Origin: Planctomycetota bacterium
Lineage (GTDB): Bacteria > Planctomycetota > J058 > JAJDCP01
NCBI GenBank assembly: GCA_029260765.1
Contig: JAJDCP010000099.1
Coordinates: forward strand, 1-60,856
Length of the DNA stretch: 60,856 nucleotides
Direction of reading: 5' to 3'
The notes under the pieces were generated by a model. The model did no database searches, had not been told where the DNA came from, and saw nothing but the letters and a program-made list of their open reading frames with translations. Positions 43,301 through 51,564 of the stretch are shown here, piece after piece. Every line of letters begins with the position of its first letter. Within the stretch, counting starts at the first letter, position 1. A program made the translations under genes and the position numbers.

Positions 43301-44437
43301 GGCACCGCGGTTCCCGATCCAGAGCTGCTCGGCTTGCTCGAAGCAAGCGATGGCCTGCACGAAGCCTTCGTACAACGCGCTGAGCGCGTCGGGGCCCGGC
43401 TGCGGACCTTGCGCCGCGGCCTCCTGGCAGGCCTCGAGCTTGCGCCACGCCCGCGCTCCGATCTGCAGACTCTTTTCGTGCAGCTGAAAACCCTTGAGCG
43501 CGGACTGGAACTCCAACACCGTCGGATAGCGCTCGACCGGCTCCGCCGCGAGTGCCCGCATGCAGATCGCGCGCAGCTCAGCAGGTAGCTCGTCCGGAAG
43601 CGGGGGAATCACGCCGCTGACCGCATCGAGCAGCACCTGCAAGAACGATTGCCGGTGATGCGGCGCCTTGCCGGACAGCAGCTCGTAAAGGATCGCCCCC
43701 AGCAGGTAGACATCGGTCCAGGGGCCGATCTCCTCACCGCGCCCTTCGGCGAGCTCTGGTGGCATGTAAGCGGGCGTCCCGCACGGCCCGCTCAAGCCGC
43801 TGGTGTGTCGCAGGCCGTCCATGGTCGGCTGGTCGCCGAACTCCAGGGCCAGGCCCCAGTCCATGACCAGCACCTCGCCGAATTCGCCGACCATCACGTT
43901 GGCCGGCTTGAGGTCGTTGTGGACGACACCGCGGCTGTGGGCAAAGGCGACCGCGTGGCAACACAACAACAGGATCTCGAGATGGCGATCGAAGTCGGCG
44001 ATCCCGTCTTCCCGCAACACCTCAGCCCAGGATCGTCCGCGCACCAGCTTCATCGACAGCTGCAGGGTCCCATCCCTATGGACGAGCAAGTCGTGCACAG
44101 GCACGATGTTCGGGTGTTCCAGGCGCCCGGTCACCAACGCTTCGGCCAGAAAGTTGTCGCGGGCGTCTTCGGCGCTCTCGGCATCGCCTTCGGCCAGGTC
44201 GCGCGCGGACTTGAGCGCCACCTCACGGCCGAGATTGATCTGCCAGGCACGGTGGATGATGCCGAGACCACCACGCCCGACAACTTCGAGTTGTTTGTAA
44301 GCCTCTCCGGGCTGGGCGGGGAACGGTAAGGGCCTCCGTTCCTTGCGACGGTAGCTGGCGACCGTCGACAGCTTTGACCAGTCGGGGTCGGGGCCCAGCA
44401 CATCCTTCCAGAGCTTCTTCAGTCTCTCAGGATCCAT
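40358..44437 (-). CDS. Hanks-type Ser/Thr protein kinase with TPR sensor/scaffold region (1359 aa)
   Basis: The kinase domain (residues about 48-320) has the Gly loop GRGGLGII, Lys in EVALKSA, the catalytic loop GVVHNDLKPANVMV (HND in place of HRD, Asp kept), DWG in place of DFG (VLVMDWGLA) and GTPAYMPPELAEG. It should be active but is a non-RD type. A single membrane helix (about 435-462) follows a Lys/Arg-rich stretch. Residues 470-1359 are periplasmic TPR-like repeats, presumably a sensor or scaffold. ATG 44437 lies three bases beyond the HAD gene's stop. It is the centre of the signalling part of this operon. Confidence 0.9.
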   Translation of the reverse strand: MDPERLKKLWKDVLGPDPDWSKLSTVASYRRKERRPLPFPAQPGEAYKQLEVVGRGGLGIIHRAWQINLGREVALKSARDLAEGDAESAEDARDNFLAEALVTGRLEHPNIVPVHDLLVHRDGTLQLSMKLVRGRSWAEVLREDGIADFDRHLEILLLCCHAVAFAHSRGVVHNDLKPANVMVGEFGEVLVMDWGLALEFGDQPTMDGLRHTSGLSGPCGTPAYMPPELAEGRGEEIGPWTDVYLLGAILYELLSGKAPHHRQSFLQVLLDAVSGVIPPLPDELPAELRAICMRALAAEPVERYPTVLEFQSALKGFQLHEKSLQIGARAWRKLEACQEAAAQGPQPGPDALSALYEGFVQAIACFEQAEQLWIGNRGAAQGLREARQAYAETALKQGDLVLAKAQLSKLDPHDSQRLRLHLDRASRRRRREKSSARRLRNVMLLSALLLFCGLLLGLVVVGSINRELETQIAMVREARGRADSAAVVAQRQSLYNQRRGAIAIAALDDLVGEVQVQLLQHGSDNTERVALDLLKRARDRWAELREADISEQRVSHSSALISLKLGELLLRADGDLPAALEMFEEARTSLARLLRHDPDSQPVRRALADALLWKGVCLTTMGAVTRALEPLEEAYKVSSGLPLEDHSDSAHPLGLRVEILMNRARALQLLGRLTEARRDFEAALSMAAPDFRSAHGLIELASLLASQGQVREGERICRESIELMRGRIQEDPQHAELKTQLARAYATLAGFLRAAGDLEAARLALEQGITWRRRLHEQYPGRTLNRIALAAQLAELGRVILGQGQLAAAEDRITEAVVRLEELRAQTAMREPAERLVVAWTHRAVLLRMRGDSDGALQAASQGLALQEEMLRTQPDLAEWRFQLAQTHNELARILGQRGEHEQASAHQRRGLELCAQLLQIDASHMRARFAWAEGCLDLAELENQAGRPVQADSLLAASESELRTLEVETSSPIQVGLALANVLVKRASLSRIRLLPERALAQAAEAWAGLESLTGVLEAEPLSNLKGLALRELGRAQLEMQDLESGAEALQQAFAIASDLAQRRPENAQYQTNLLSVHAELAVLCKETGDPEGAAELFGFCVERAGALIAEDSSNVLRRQALLAVSEQLGKLHLETGDPGAAALAFRRGLDCARSHPLFAAHQTFWSNRLGAALHLAGRQEAALEVFTMGIEAGERVWAESANQALQADLAEAWYRKAAVDFEREDFEAATEACARSWSLFAEIWPRLSGRYSVVLLCLHLQARLAELAGDAAAQLEAYQRSEEIAGHQHRQQSGAQSARDLVIARILLAAAQRRADKKDEARQLLRAALDEIEPFVEQIEDGESLRSHLQEQLEGWE

Positions 44438-44440
44438 CGC

Positions 44441-45109
44441 TCAGATCAGCTCCAGTAGCTCGCGCAGATTCCGCAAGCCATGACAACCCTGCCGAGCCTC
44501 TCCCAACAGGCAGGCCTGCATGCCCACCGCCCGCGCGCCGACGGCGTCGATCGGATAGAGATCGCCCACGTACAGGCAATGGGAAGCCGGAAGGCCCAAC
44601 CGCTGCAATGTGTGCTCGAAGATGCGCGGATCAGGCTTCTCTACGCCGAAGCTACCCGAGTCGACGATCAGCTCAAAAAAGTCCGCCAGACCCAGCCGCT
44701 CGAGCAAAGCCGCGATGCGGCCATCGCTGTTCGAGATCACACTCAGCCGTAAACCGCGGCGTTGCAGGGCACGCAGCACCTCGGGAGTGTCGGGCTCCAC
44801 AACGCGCCAGAGGCTGTTCTCGGCGTCATGGACGCGCAGCTCGGCGCTACAGGCCCTGCGCTGGTCAGCGTCTCCGTAGCCGACTCCTGCCAGGATGGCG
44901 TCGAAGTACGGCAGCCAGCGCTCGGCATCATTGGACTCGACCTCGAGCAGCTCTTCGATCCTTCGGTTCGCCTGGTTGCGGGCCTGCCTCAGGGCCCCGG
45001 TATCGGTACGGTGCCCCCGAGCCGCCAGGAACTGCACCAGGAAGCCCTCATCGACATGCACCAGGGTGTTGCCGACGTCGAAGACGACAGCGCGCACGTG
45101 TTCAAACAT
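44441..45109 (-). CDS. HAD-superfamily hydrolase
   Basis: HAD motifs are complete: motif I VVFDVGNTLVHVD, motif II SVISNSDGR, motif III Lys in GVEKPDPRIF, motif IV YVGDLYPIDAVGA. The cap is a helical C1 type. The family dephosphorylates small phospho-metabolites; this member resembles YjjG/phosphoglycolate-phosphatase-like enzymes, with no clear substrate. ATG 45109 overlaps the stop of the FUSC-like gene (ATGTTTGA). A longer frame exists but runs into that gene. Confidence 0.85.
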   Translation of the reverse strand: MFEHVRAVVFDVGNTLVHVDEGFLVQFLAARGHRTDTGALRQARNQANRRIEELLEVESNDAERWLPYFDAILAGVGYGDADQRRACSAELRVHDAENSLWRVVEPDTPEVLRALQRRGLRLSVISNSDGRIAALLERLGLADFFELIVDSGSFGVEKPDPRIFEHTLQRLGLPASHCLYVGDLYPIDAVGARAVGMQACLLGEARQGCHGLRNLRELLELI

Positions 45110-46061
45110 CCTTGCCCGGTCCTTCCCCGCTCGCAGCAAGATCTGCCAGGCTGAGCTCGAGCGCCCGTAGATCGAACGCCCAACCGCGCAGCGATGGCGC
45201 CACCTCGACAAGCTGCTCGAGTTGCTGGGCCACCTCGGCGAGCGTCTGCGGGCCCGGGCTGCGCCCGTCGAAACAGCCCCGGAACGCCCGCGCCCAGGTC
45301 GTCAGGGCCGCCCCCAACGCTCCCGCTGGCGGCTCGCACACGAGCTTCGGAGGCAAGCGCAACGCGCGCAGCTCGATGGCTGCGCCCGCCAGCTGCCCGA
45401 GCCGCCGAGCCGCTTCCTCGATCGCCAGCCGACGTCGGCGCGGCCGGGGAGCTTCTGCGAGTCGAGCGCTCAAGCCAGCCAGCCGTTTGCGCGCGTCCCG
45501 CAGGGACCGAACATTCGGAGCCAGAACCGCCGCCCCCACCTGCTCGCCTACCTCAGCGAGCTCGCGCCCCAGGCTCCGCAGCTCGCGGGTCTGCCAAGCC
45601 CGCGCCAGCGGAAGGGTGAGCAGATGCGCCAGCGCGTCAACGCACGCGGCGGCACCCAACCCGAGAGCCACCACCTGCGCGGCCTCGGGCGACCCCTTCG
45701 GTTGGCTGCTCAACCACCAGACCGTCAGGAAGGCAAGGGGTGCCGTATGCAGAGTGCGGAAGCGCTGCAGCAAGAGCGCCAAACCCGGCAGGGCTAGAAG
45801 CAGGCTGAGCTCGGTCGAGCCCAGCAGCGCCTGCAGACTGACGAAGAAGACAGCGCTCATCACGATCAAGAACAGGCGTGAGACCGCGAGCAGGCCCGCA
45901 AAGCGCCGCCCAGGCTGTACCAACAAGGCCGCAAACAAAGCACTGAGCGGCGCACACTGGTCGGGCAGGCCGAGCCAGCGAGCGAGCTGCCAGGCGAGCG
46001 CGCACGCGGCGGCCAGCTTGATGCCACGCAGCAGAGTTTCCAGCTGGATTCGGGGCCGCAT
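45102..46061 (-). CDS. FUSC/aromatic-acid-exporter-like membrane protein
   Basis: Six or so N-terminal helices (LAAACALAWQLARWLGLP, LSALFAALLVQPGRRFAGLL, LIVMSAVFFVSLQALLG, LSLLLALPGLALLLQ and others) are followed by a 170-residue cytoplasmic Ala/Arg-rich helical tail. This is the half-size layout of FUSC/DUF939 transporters, proposed to export aromatic acids or other small molecules. It lacks a second membrane half, so it probably dimerises. The stop overlaps the HAD gene start by eight bases. Confidence 0.65.
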   Translation of the reverse strand: MRPRIQLETLLRGIKLAAACALAWQLARWLGLPDQCAPLSALFAALLVQPGRRFAGLLAVSRLFLIVMSAVFFVSLQALLGSTELSLLLALPGLALLLQRFRTLHTAPLAFLTVWWLSSQPKGSPEAAQVVALGLGAAACVDALAHLLTLPLARAWQTRELRSLGRELAEVGEQVGAAVLAPNVRSLRDARKRLAGLSARLAEAPRPRRRRLAIEEAARRLGQLAGAAIELRALRLPPKLVCEPPAGALGAALTTWARAFRGCFDGRSPGPQTLAEVAQQLEQLVEVAPSLRGWAFDLRALELSLADLAASGEGPGKDV

Positions 46062-46085
46062 CGGCAGACTCCTTCTCTCACGCGA

Positions 46086-46883
46086 TCAGCACAGCCGATC
46101 CCCAGCGTGCATGTCGGTCACGAACATATGGCCAGGCGCATGGGTGATGGCCAGCTCCGGCGCTGCCCGGCGTACCGCCTCGAGCGCTGTCACGCCGCAC
46201 GCCCAGAAGAGCGGCAGCTCATCGGCCTCGATGCGCACGGGGTCGCCGAAGTCGGGGGCCTGCAGATCTTTGATTCCCAACGCCTCCGGCGCGCCGAGCT
46301 GGACCGGCGCGCCGTGCGCATGCGGAACGCCCGCCGTGATCTCGACCGCGCGGATCACCTGCGCCCGAGGCATCGGGCGCATGCTGACCACCAGAGGTCC
46401 CTCGAAGGGTCCCGCGGTTTCACAGGCTCGCGTGCTGCGGAACATCGGCACGTTGCAGCCCTGCTCGATGTGCCGCACAGGCAGCCCAGCCCGCAGCAGC
46501 GCGTTTTCAAAGCTGAACGAGCAGCCGAGCAGAAAACAGACCAGATCGTCGCGCCAGAACGGCTGGATCTCGCAAGGGGTTTCAGTCAGCACGCCCCGCC
46601 GATAGACGTGGTAGCGTGGCAGATCACAGCGCACGTCGGCCCCCGGGGCCAGCCTACGAGGTTCGGCCTGCCCCGCGGCGGTGACTTCGAGCACAGGACA
46701 GGCTTGAGGATTGCGATGGCAGAACAGCCAGAAATCCAACGCTACGGCCCGGGGCAGAATGACGAGATTCGCCTGCACAAAGCCGGGGGCGAGCCCCGAA
46801 GTCGGCCCGGACAGGCTGCCGTCACGGCAGCGCAGGCGTACGGCAGACGCGTCCTCGAAGGCGCCGCGGACAGGGAGTTGCAT
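46086..46883 (-). CDS. DUF1445 (putative hydro-lyase / D-glutamate cyclase family) protein
   Basis: Family motifs appear in order: SGPTSGLAPGFVQANLVILP, FLLGCSFSFENALL, RHIEQGCNVPMFRST, PLVVSMRPMP, PHAHGAPVQLGAPEALGI, LPLFWACGVTALEA and ITHAPGHMFVTD. Mammalian and some bacterial members are D-glutamate cyclases; others are uncharacterised. Cytosolic, 265 residues. ATG 46883 starts five bases after the cyclase-like gene's stop. The upstream extension of the frame reads through that gene and is not used. Confidence 0.85.
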   Translation of the reverse strand: MQLPVRGAFEDASAVRLRCRDGSLSGPTSGLAPGFVQANLVILPRAVALDFWLFCHRNPQACPVLEVTAAGQAEPRRLAPGADVRCDLPRYHVYRRGVLTETPCEIQPFWRDDLVCFLLGCSFSFENALLRAGLPVRHIEQGCNVPMFRSTRACETAGPFEGPLVVSMRPMPRAQVIRAVEITAGVPHAHGAPVQLGAPEALGIKDLQAPDFGDPVRIEADELPLFWACGVTALEAVRRAAPELAITHAPGHMFVTDMHAGDRLC

Positions 46884-46888
46884 GAAAG

Positions 46889-47473
46889 TCAATCCAGGAT
46901 CAGGCGGTGGAAAGTGAGGTTGATGCGCGAAACCACCACCTCTTCGGTGTTGAAGCGCGCCTTCCACTCATCAGGCAACCCCTCAAAGCAACTGTGGGTC
47001 AGCAACACGTCGGTGTCGTCGCCCAGGTCTTCACCCAGCTTCGAGGCTTCGTTGAGCTGGTTGCCCCAGAGATCATCCTCGATGTCGAGAAAACGGCCTT
47101 CGCCGATACCGACGCAGAACTTGATCTCCTCATCCTCGCTGAGGCCCCGGTTCCTGTGCTCCAAGGCCTGCTGCAGCTCGATGACCGCCCTGACCGCATC
47201 GACGCCCTTCGCGAAACGGATGAAGAAATCGTCACCCACCTGCTTGTAGACCCGCCCCCCGTATTTGGCCGCGATCGGCCGGGCGAGGTCTGCCATCGCC
47301 AGGAAAAGGCGGAAGATGTATTCGATACCGTACTTGCGGGAGCGGCTGGAGAAGCGGCCCATATCGGAGATCACGACCGCGGCGTTGACGCCGAAACGCG
47401 CGTCCAGCTCAGCGGCAAAGCGTCGATGGTCCGGGATCTTGGCCGCCAGCTCTCTGATCGCATCCCAGCTCAT
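46889..47473 (-). CDS. Class III nucleotide cyclase-like domain protein with altered active site
   Basis: The cyclase homology domain fills the protein. The first metal Asp is in VISDMGRFS and the second in YKQVGDDFFIRF, and VGIGEGRFLDIEDDLWGN follows. The transition-state pair normally reads N...R; here it is LNEASKL, with Arg replaced by Lys. Activity may be weak or lost. It lacks receiver, PAS or membrane parts, so input must come from a partner. ATG 47473 has GAGGAG five bases upstream. It is the first gene of the long unit ending with the kinase and GH26 lipoprotein. Confidence 0.7.
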   Translation of the reverse strand: MSWDAIRELAAKIPDHRRFAAELDARFGVNAAVVISDMGRFSSRSRKYGIEYIFRLFLAMADLARPIAAKYGGRVYKQVGDDFFIRFAKGVDAVRAVIELQQALEHRNRGLSEDEEIKFCVGIGEGRFLDIEDDLWGNQLNEASKLGEDLGDDTDVLLTHSCFEGLPDEWKARFNTEEVVVSRINLTFHRLILD

Positions 47474-47691
47474 CGACACTCCTCACCTTCGCCGGCTTCC
47501 CATGCTGAATCATATGGATTTCCACCGCTGGTTGCGAGAACATGCTTGGGAACACCCGCAGTAAGCCAGATCAGCACGACATCTTCAGACAAAGTCGGCC
47601 GCTTACTGCACCAATGTGTCGCGAACGCGGCCCCGAAATTCCTTGCACGCTGCCACCAAGGCATCGCCCGAGGCAAGGACACCGGCGTCGT

Positions 47692-48432
47692 TTACGCCTG
47701 CGGACCGACGGGCTCAGCCCGAGAGCGCATGCGACCGACGATCCATTGGACGGCCAGCGGAAAGACCCCAAGCAGGACGAACGCGGCGAGCAACTCAGGG
47801 GAGACGATGCCCCCGAGGCCGTTGTCGCTGAGGGTCTGGAGATCAGGGACGGTCGCCCCGGCATAGACGTACACGGCAGTGCCCGGCAACATGCCGAGCT
47901 GACTGACCCACCAGAACGTGCGCAGCCGGACCGGCGTGAGCCCCATCACCAGGTTGATCACGAAGAACGGAACCGCAGGCACCAGCCGCAAGCTGAACAG
48001 GTAGAACGCGCCGTCACGTTCTAGAGCCGCGTTGAAGGACTGAAGCTTGTCTCCGAACTTCGACTGGATGGTGTCCCTGAACACGTAGCGGCTCATGAGG
48101 AACGACAGTGTGGCCCCACTCGTCGAGGCGAAGCTCACTATGATGACCCCTTGAACAACGCCGAAGAACCAACCGAAGGCGATGGTGAGGGCAGCCGCAC
48201 CGGGCAAGGACAGGCCTGTGATCGCGACGTAGAGCACGAACGCGACGGCGTATACGAGCATCGGCTGCACTCTCTGATAGGCGCGCAACGCCGACTCTTG
48301 CTCAGCCAGGCTCTGTAGCGTGAGGGAATCTCCGAGCTGCAAGTAAGCAAGGATCGCAAGTAGCGCGAACACGCCGAGCACGATGGGCTTCAAGTACGAT
48401 CGTTTCTTGGGCTGTGCGTTCGGTTCTTCCAT
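47692..48432 (-). CDS. TVP38/TMEM64 (DedA/VTT) family membrane protein
   Basis: The VTT core is clear: TGLSLPGAAALTIAFGWFFG, SGATLSFLMSRYVFRD, FSLRLVPAVPFFVINLVMGL and SQLGMLPGTAVYVYAGATV. At 246 residues it has about six helices. DedA-like proteins move lipids or affect membrane homeostasis. ATG 48432. It lies upstream of the cyclase unit, with a 218-base gap between. Confidence 0.88.
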   Translation of the reverse strand: MEEPNAQPKKRSYLKPIVLGVFALLAILAYLQLGDSLTLQSLAEQESALRAYQRVQPMLVYAVAFVLYVAITGLSLPGAAALTIAFGWFFGVVQGVIIVSFASTSGATLSFLMSRYVFRDTIQSKFGDKLQSFNAALERDGAFYLFSLRLVPAVPFFVINLVMGLTPVRLRTFWWVSQLGMLPGTAVYVYAGATVPDLQTLSDNGLGGIVSPELLAAFVLLGVFPLAVQWIVGRMRSRAEPVGPQA

Positions 48433-49649
48433 GTCGGCCTTTCGCTGCGGGTGCCTTGCTGCCCAACCCGTCGTTTTCGGAGACGACCTTGCACTTCACG
48501 CCTACACTCGTGTTCCAGAATGACTACCACTTTTCAGTCGGAACTCCAGAAACTCGGCTTGCCCTCGGGCACTTCCAGTCGGTCTTTGCGGCGCCCTTGG
48601 CGTACTTGGCACGTCTACCACCGGTAGGCCCCGGTGCCGCGTGGCGTGCGTCTGGTCGCGATGGCGCTCGCCCTCTACGCCTTCGTCATCGAACGTCGTG
48701 CCGGCCAGAAGCGCAAAGACGACGCACCTCAGGTCGTGCATCCGGTCGAAGTGGCCGAGACCCTTCGCGCCCAGGGCAGCGAAAATGGGCCAGGCTGGCA
48801 GCTGCGTTGCTACGTGATTTGAGCGAGGACACCTACGGCATCGAGACCCGTTTCGGGGGAGGTCGCCAACCTGGTGGTGGAATGCAGCGACGATCGGCGG
48901 CTGCCGCGCCACGTCAGGAAATTGGCTCAGATTGAGAATGCGTCTCACAAAAACACACGCTCCCGTGCTAGCAAGATCGCCGACAGATTCACGAATCTTC
49001 GCAGCTTGCGACGTACGCCCGGCGCGTTGGACAGAGGAGCGCATCCGGGCCTGCTGCGACTGGGCCGGCAAGCTTGTCGACGCCCGGGCAGGAGCTCATG
49101 AAAAACTCGAGGCCAGCTTCGTGCGGTGCATGCGCGCGGCCCCCGTCGGATGCCCGCGAACAAGGGAAAGCTGCAAGGCCCACACCTCAGCAATCATCAG
49201 GTTTCCCCCCCGATGACCGATACACAGAAGGGTGCTCACTCACAAAGGCTCAGGCATGCCGTCAAGGACGCTTCGTAGGACCGCCGCACGCTGGCTGGCG
49301 CGATTCCTCAGAAATTTCTTGGCTGCATGGCTGATTTCTGTCCGCAGCGTTGTAAAATCACCCATTGCCTCAGTACAAAGTTGTTGTTTGAGACGGATGA
49401 ACTCGAGAGGGGGATTCCGTTGTGCACCGGCATGCGGTTGGTTCTTTCAGCGCGGAGATCCGGCGAACGCGCGCGTTCGCCATCAGTGCGGAAGACTCAT
49501 AGCAGATGGCCCGAGAATTGCAAGGGTGATCTCAGACCGCAGGCGTTTGTCCTGCCACATCGTTTTTTTCGCGTAGGTCAAGTCCGCAGACAGTTTTTGA
49601 CGAACTAGAGAAAGACTGTCTGCAAGCATGGCTGGCGGGGGAGGATCTC
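48433..49649. other. 1.2-kb gap with coding-like remnants but no secure gene
   Basis: No complete protein of known family is found. A plus-strand frame at 48631-48822 (GTG start, containing VRLVAMALALYAFVIERRAG) and another at 48932-49216 (containing WTEERIRACCDWAGKLVDAR) have codon use like real genes but no ribosome site or upstream continuation. They may be fragments of lost genes. The part from about 49180 is richer in AT, carries the leader of the sigma gene and a hairpin at 49586-49623. Confidence 0.5.
49586..49623 (+). promoter_or_regulatory. Hairpin in the leader of the sigma-70 gene
   Basis: GCAGACAGT (49586-49594) and ACTGTCTGC (49615-49623) form a perfect 9-bp stem, extendable to 13 with one mismatch, and a 12-base AT-rich loop or bulge. 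It ends 26 bases before ATG 49650, close to but not covering the GGAGG ribosome site. It could act as an operator or a leader RNA structure for the sigma gene. Confidence 0.5.
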
Positions 49650-51044
49650 ATGAAATCGGCATCCCGCGACTTCGATCTGGTCAAAGTCTACCTCAATCAG
49701 ATGAGCCAGATCCCGCCCATCTCGGCCGAGGAAGAGCAGGTTCTCGCCAAGGATCTCGAGGAAACCCGCAACGACTTGCGGCACGGCATCACGCTGTGCG
49801 GAACGGGCATCGATCGCACGTTGCGCACGATTGAAGAGTTGATCAAGGGCCGCCAACCTGTCGACCGCGTGCTGTTGGTGGAGATGAAGGAAGGCGACAC
49901 CAAAGAAACGCTGGTCGCCCGCATCCTCAAGGTGCTCCCTCGTGCCAAGCGCCTGGTGAGTCAGAACCGGAAGGCGTTCCGTCTGTTGCTCATTGAGAAG
50001 AACTCGACCACCCGCGCGAAGATGCGCAAGGAGATCAAGAAACGCGTCGCGCAGGCGGTCGAATTCATCAGCCCCTTCCCGCTACAGATCAACAAAGTGT
50101 TGCCGATGGTCGACGACATCTACGACACTCTGCGCGAGGTGCAGAATCTCAAGAAAGAGATCCGATACCTCAAGAAGACCAAAGGCGATCCAGCACGCAT
50201 CCGTAGCCTCGAGCAGAAGGCCGTCGACTTGCAGGTCTCGGCCCAAGAATCCCCCCGCGGCCTGAACGCCTGCCTTGACCGCATCGATGCCCTCAAGCAA
50301 AAGTACGAGAACGCCAAGAAACGTCTCTCGCAAAAAAACTTGCGGTTGGTCGTCAGCATTGCCAAGAAGTTTCGCAACAAGGGCCTGCCCCTGCTCGACC
50401 TGATCCAGGAAGGCAATACCGGCTTGATGAAGGCCCTGGATCGCTACCAGGCGAGCCGCGGCAATAAATTCTCGACCTATGCGACCTGGTGGATCAAGCA
50501 GACCATCACTCGCTCGATTGCCTACCAGTCACGGACGATCCGCATCCCCATCCATGCGATCAACAACCTCAACCGGCTGATCGAGGAGAAGGAAGACTTC
50601 ATGAAGGCGATGGGCCGCGAGCCCAGCCTCGAAGAGATCGCCGAGCGGGCCCAGCTACCGGCCAAAGAGGTCAGCCGGCTGATGGAGATCAACAAGGGCT
50701 CGCTGTCGATCGACCAGCCTTTTGGCTCGGGTGAGGACACGATCTTTGGCGACATCCTCGAGGACAGCCGTACCGAGACGCCACTGCAGCTCAGCCAGCG
50801 CAACCTGTTGAAGGACAACGTACGCAAGATCTTGCAGACTCTGTCCTACCGCGAGCGCGAGGTGCTCAAGCTGCGTTATGGCTTGGGGGATGGCTCTACC
50901 TACACCCTCGAAGAGGTCGGCTCGGTCTTCAAGGTCAGCCGCGAACGCATCCGGCAGATCGAAGCCGAGGCGCTGCGGAAGCTGCAGTTCTCGCAGCGGA
51001 GCCGCTTGCTGAAGGGCTTCTGGGAAGACCACTTCCAGAACTGA
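49650..51044 (+). CDS. Sigma-70 family RNA polymerase sigma factor, RpoD-like
   Basis: Region 1.2 (VYLNQMSQIPPISAEEEQVL) is followed by a Lys-rich non-conserved segment (residues about 40-220). Region 2 comes next (LRLVVSIAKKFRNKGLPLLD, LIQEGNTGLMKALDRY, FSTYATWWIKQTITRSI), then region 3 (EPSLEEIAERAQLPAKEV) and region 4 (LSYREREVLKLRYGLGDG, TLEEVGSVFKVSRERIRQIE). There is no region 1.1. At 464 residues it could be a primary or group 2 sigma; the complete region 2.4 and 4.2 favour housekeeping-type promoters. GGAGG lies five bases before ATG 49650. Confidence 0.9.
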   Translation: MKSASRDFDLVKVYLNQMSQIPPISAEEEQVLAKDLEETRNDLRHGITLCGTGIDRTLRTIEELIKGRQPVDRVLLVEMKEGDTKETLVARILKVLPRAKRLVSQNRKAFRLLLIEKNSTTRAKMRKEIKKRVAQAVEFISPFPLQINKVLPMVDDIYDTLREVQNLKKEIRYLKKTKGDPARIRSLEQKAVDLQVSAQESPRGLNACLDRIDALKQKYENAKKRLSQKNLRLVVSIAKKFRNKGLPLLDLIQEGNTGLMKALDRYQASRGNKFSTYATWWIKQTITRSIAYQSRTIRIPIHAINNLNRLIEEKEDFMKAMGREPSLEEIAERAQLPAKEVSRLMEINKGSLSIDQPFGSGEDTIFGDILEDSRTETPLQLSQRNLLKDNVRKILQTLSYREREVLKLRYGLGDGSTYTLEEVGSVFKVSRERIRQIEAEALRKLQFSQRSRLLKGFWEDHFQN

Positions 51045-51183
51045 GCCGGGCCCGATGGGGGGAAGCCAAGCCGGGTGCGGAGTCCGGGTCCAGAGCTGCT
51101 GACGCTGAAAACCGCCTGCAGCGTCGTTCTATGAGCGAGGAAAAGAACGATCTGCGAGGCCTCCTGGTCTCGAACGTCCCCTG

Positions 51184-51405
51184 AGCGTGAGTTAGACAGA
51201 TGTTCCTGAGAACCCACATGTACAGAGGTTCCATCGTCATCAAGTAATGGGCCGATGGTGGTCAGATGTAGGGGCGGGGTTTACCCCCGCCCGAAAGCGC
51301 GGGAGGGGGTAAACCCCTCCCCTACAAGGAAATGGTGCCAAAAGTCGGAACGCCTGACCATGGGAACATTTGATTCCTGGTACCGGGTACCGTCTAACTC
51401 ACGCT
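51184..51405. repeat. Second hairpin-bearing repeat element, probably a MITE relative
   Basis: The 14-bp inverted ends AGCGTGAGTTAGAC (51184-51197) and GTCTAACTCACGCT (51392-51405) bound a 222-bp interval. Inside is a near-perfect hairpin (arms 51267-51292 and 51301-51326, two mismatches in 26) that matches the one within the MITE at 16590-16813. The terminal repeats differ from that element and no target duplication is evident. The remainder of the 520-base gap 51045-51564 holds no gene. Confidence 0.65.
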
Positions 51406-51564
51406 GAGGCAGCCCCCGCTCGAGAAGATGGCTTCGGTTCTTGTGGGCTTCACCGTCGCAACGGATGGTAGCCGCCCAAACCCCTCCACGCCCTTTGCAT
51501 CGAGCCCATGTCAGGGGTTCCCAAGGCTGTGGGCCCTTTGCGGCCATGCCATTCTGACGCAGAC

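Noticed and set aside
48502..49071. Minus-strand frame of 189 residues in the gap before the sigma gene
   Set aside because: Its composition is that of an antisense frame, while the plus strand has better codon use; no family signal was found.
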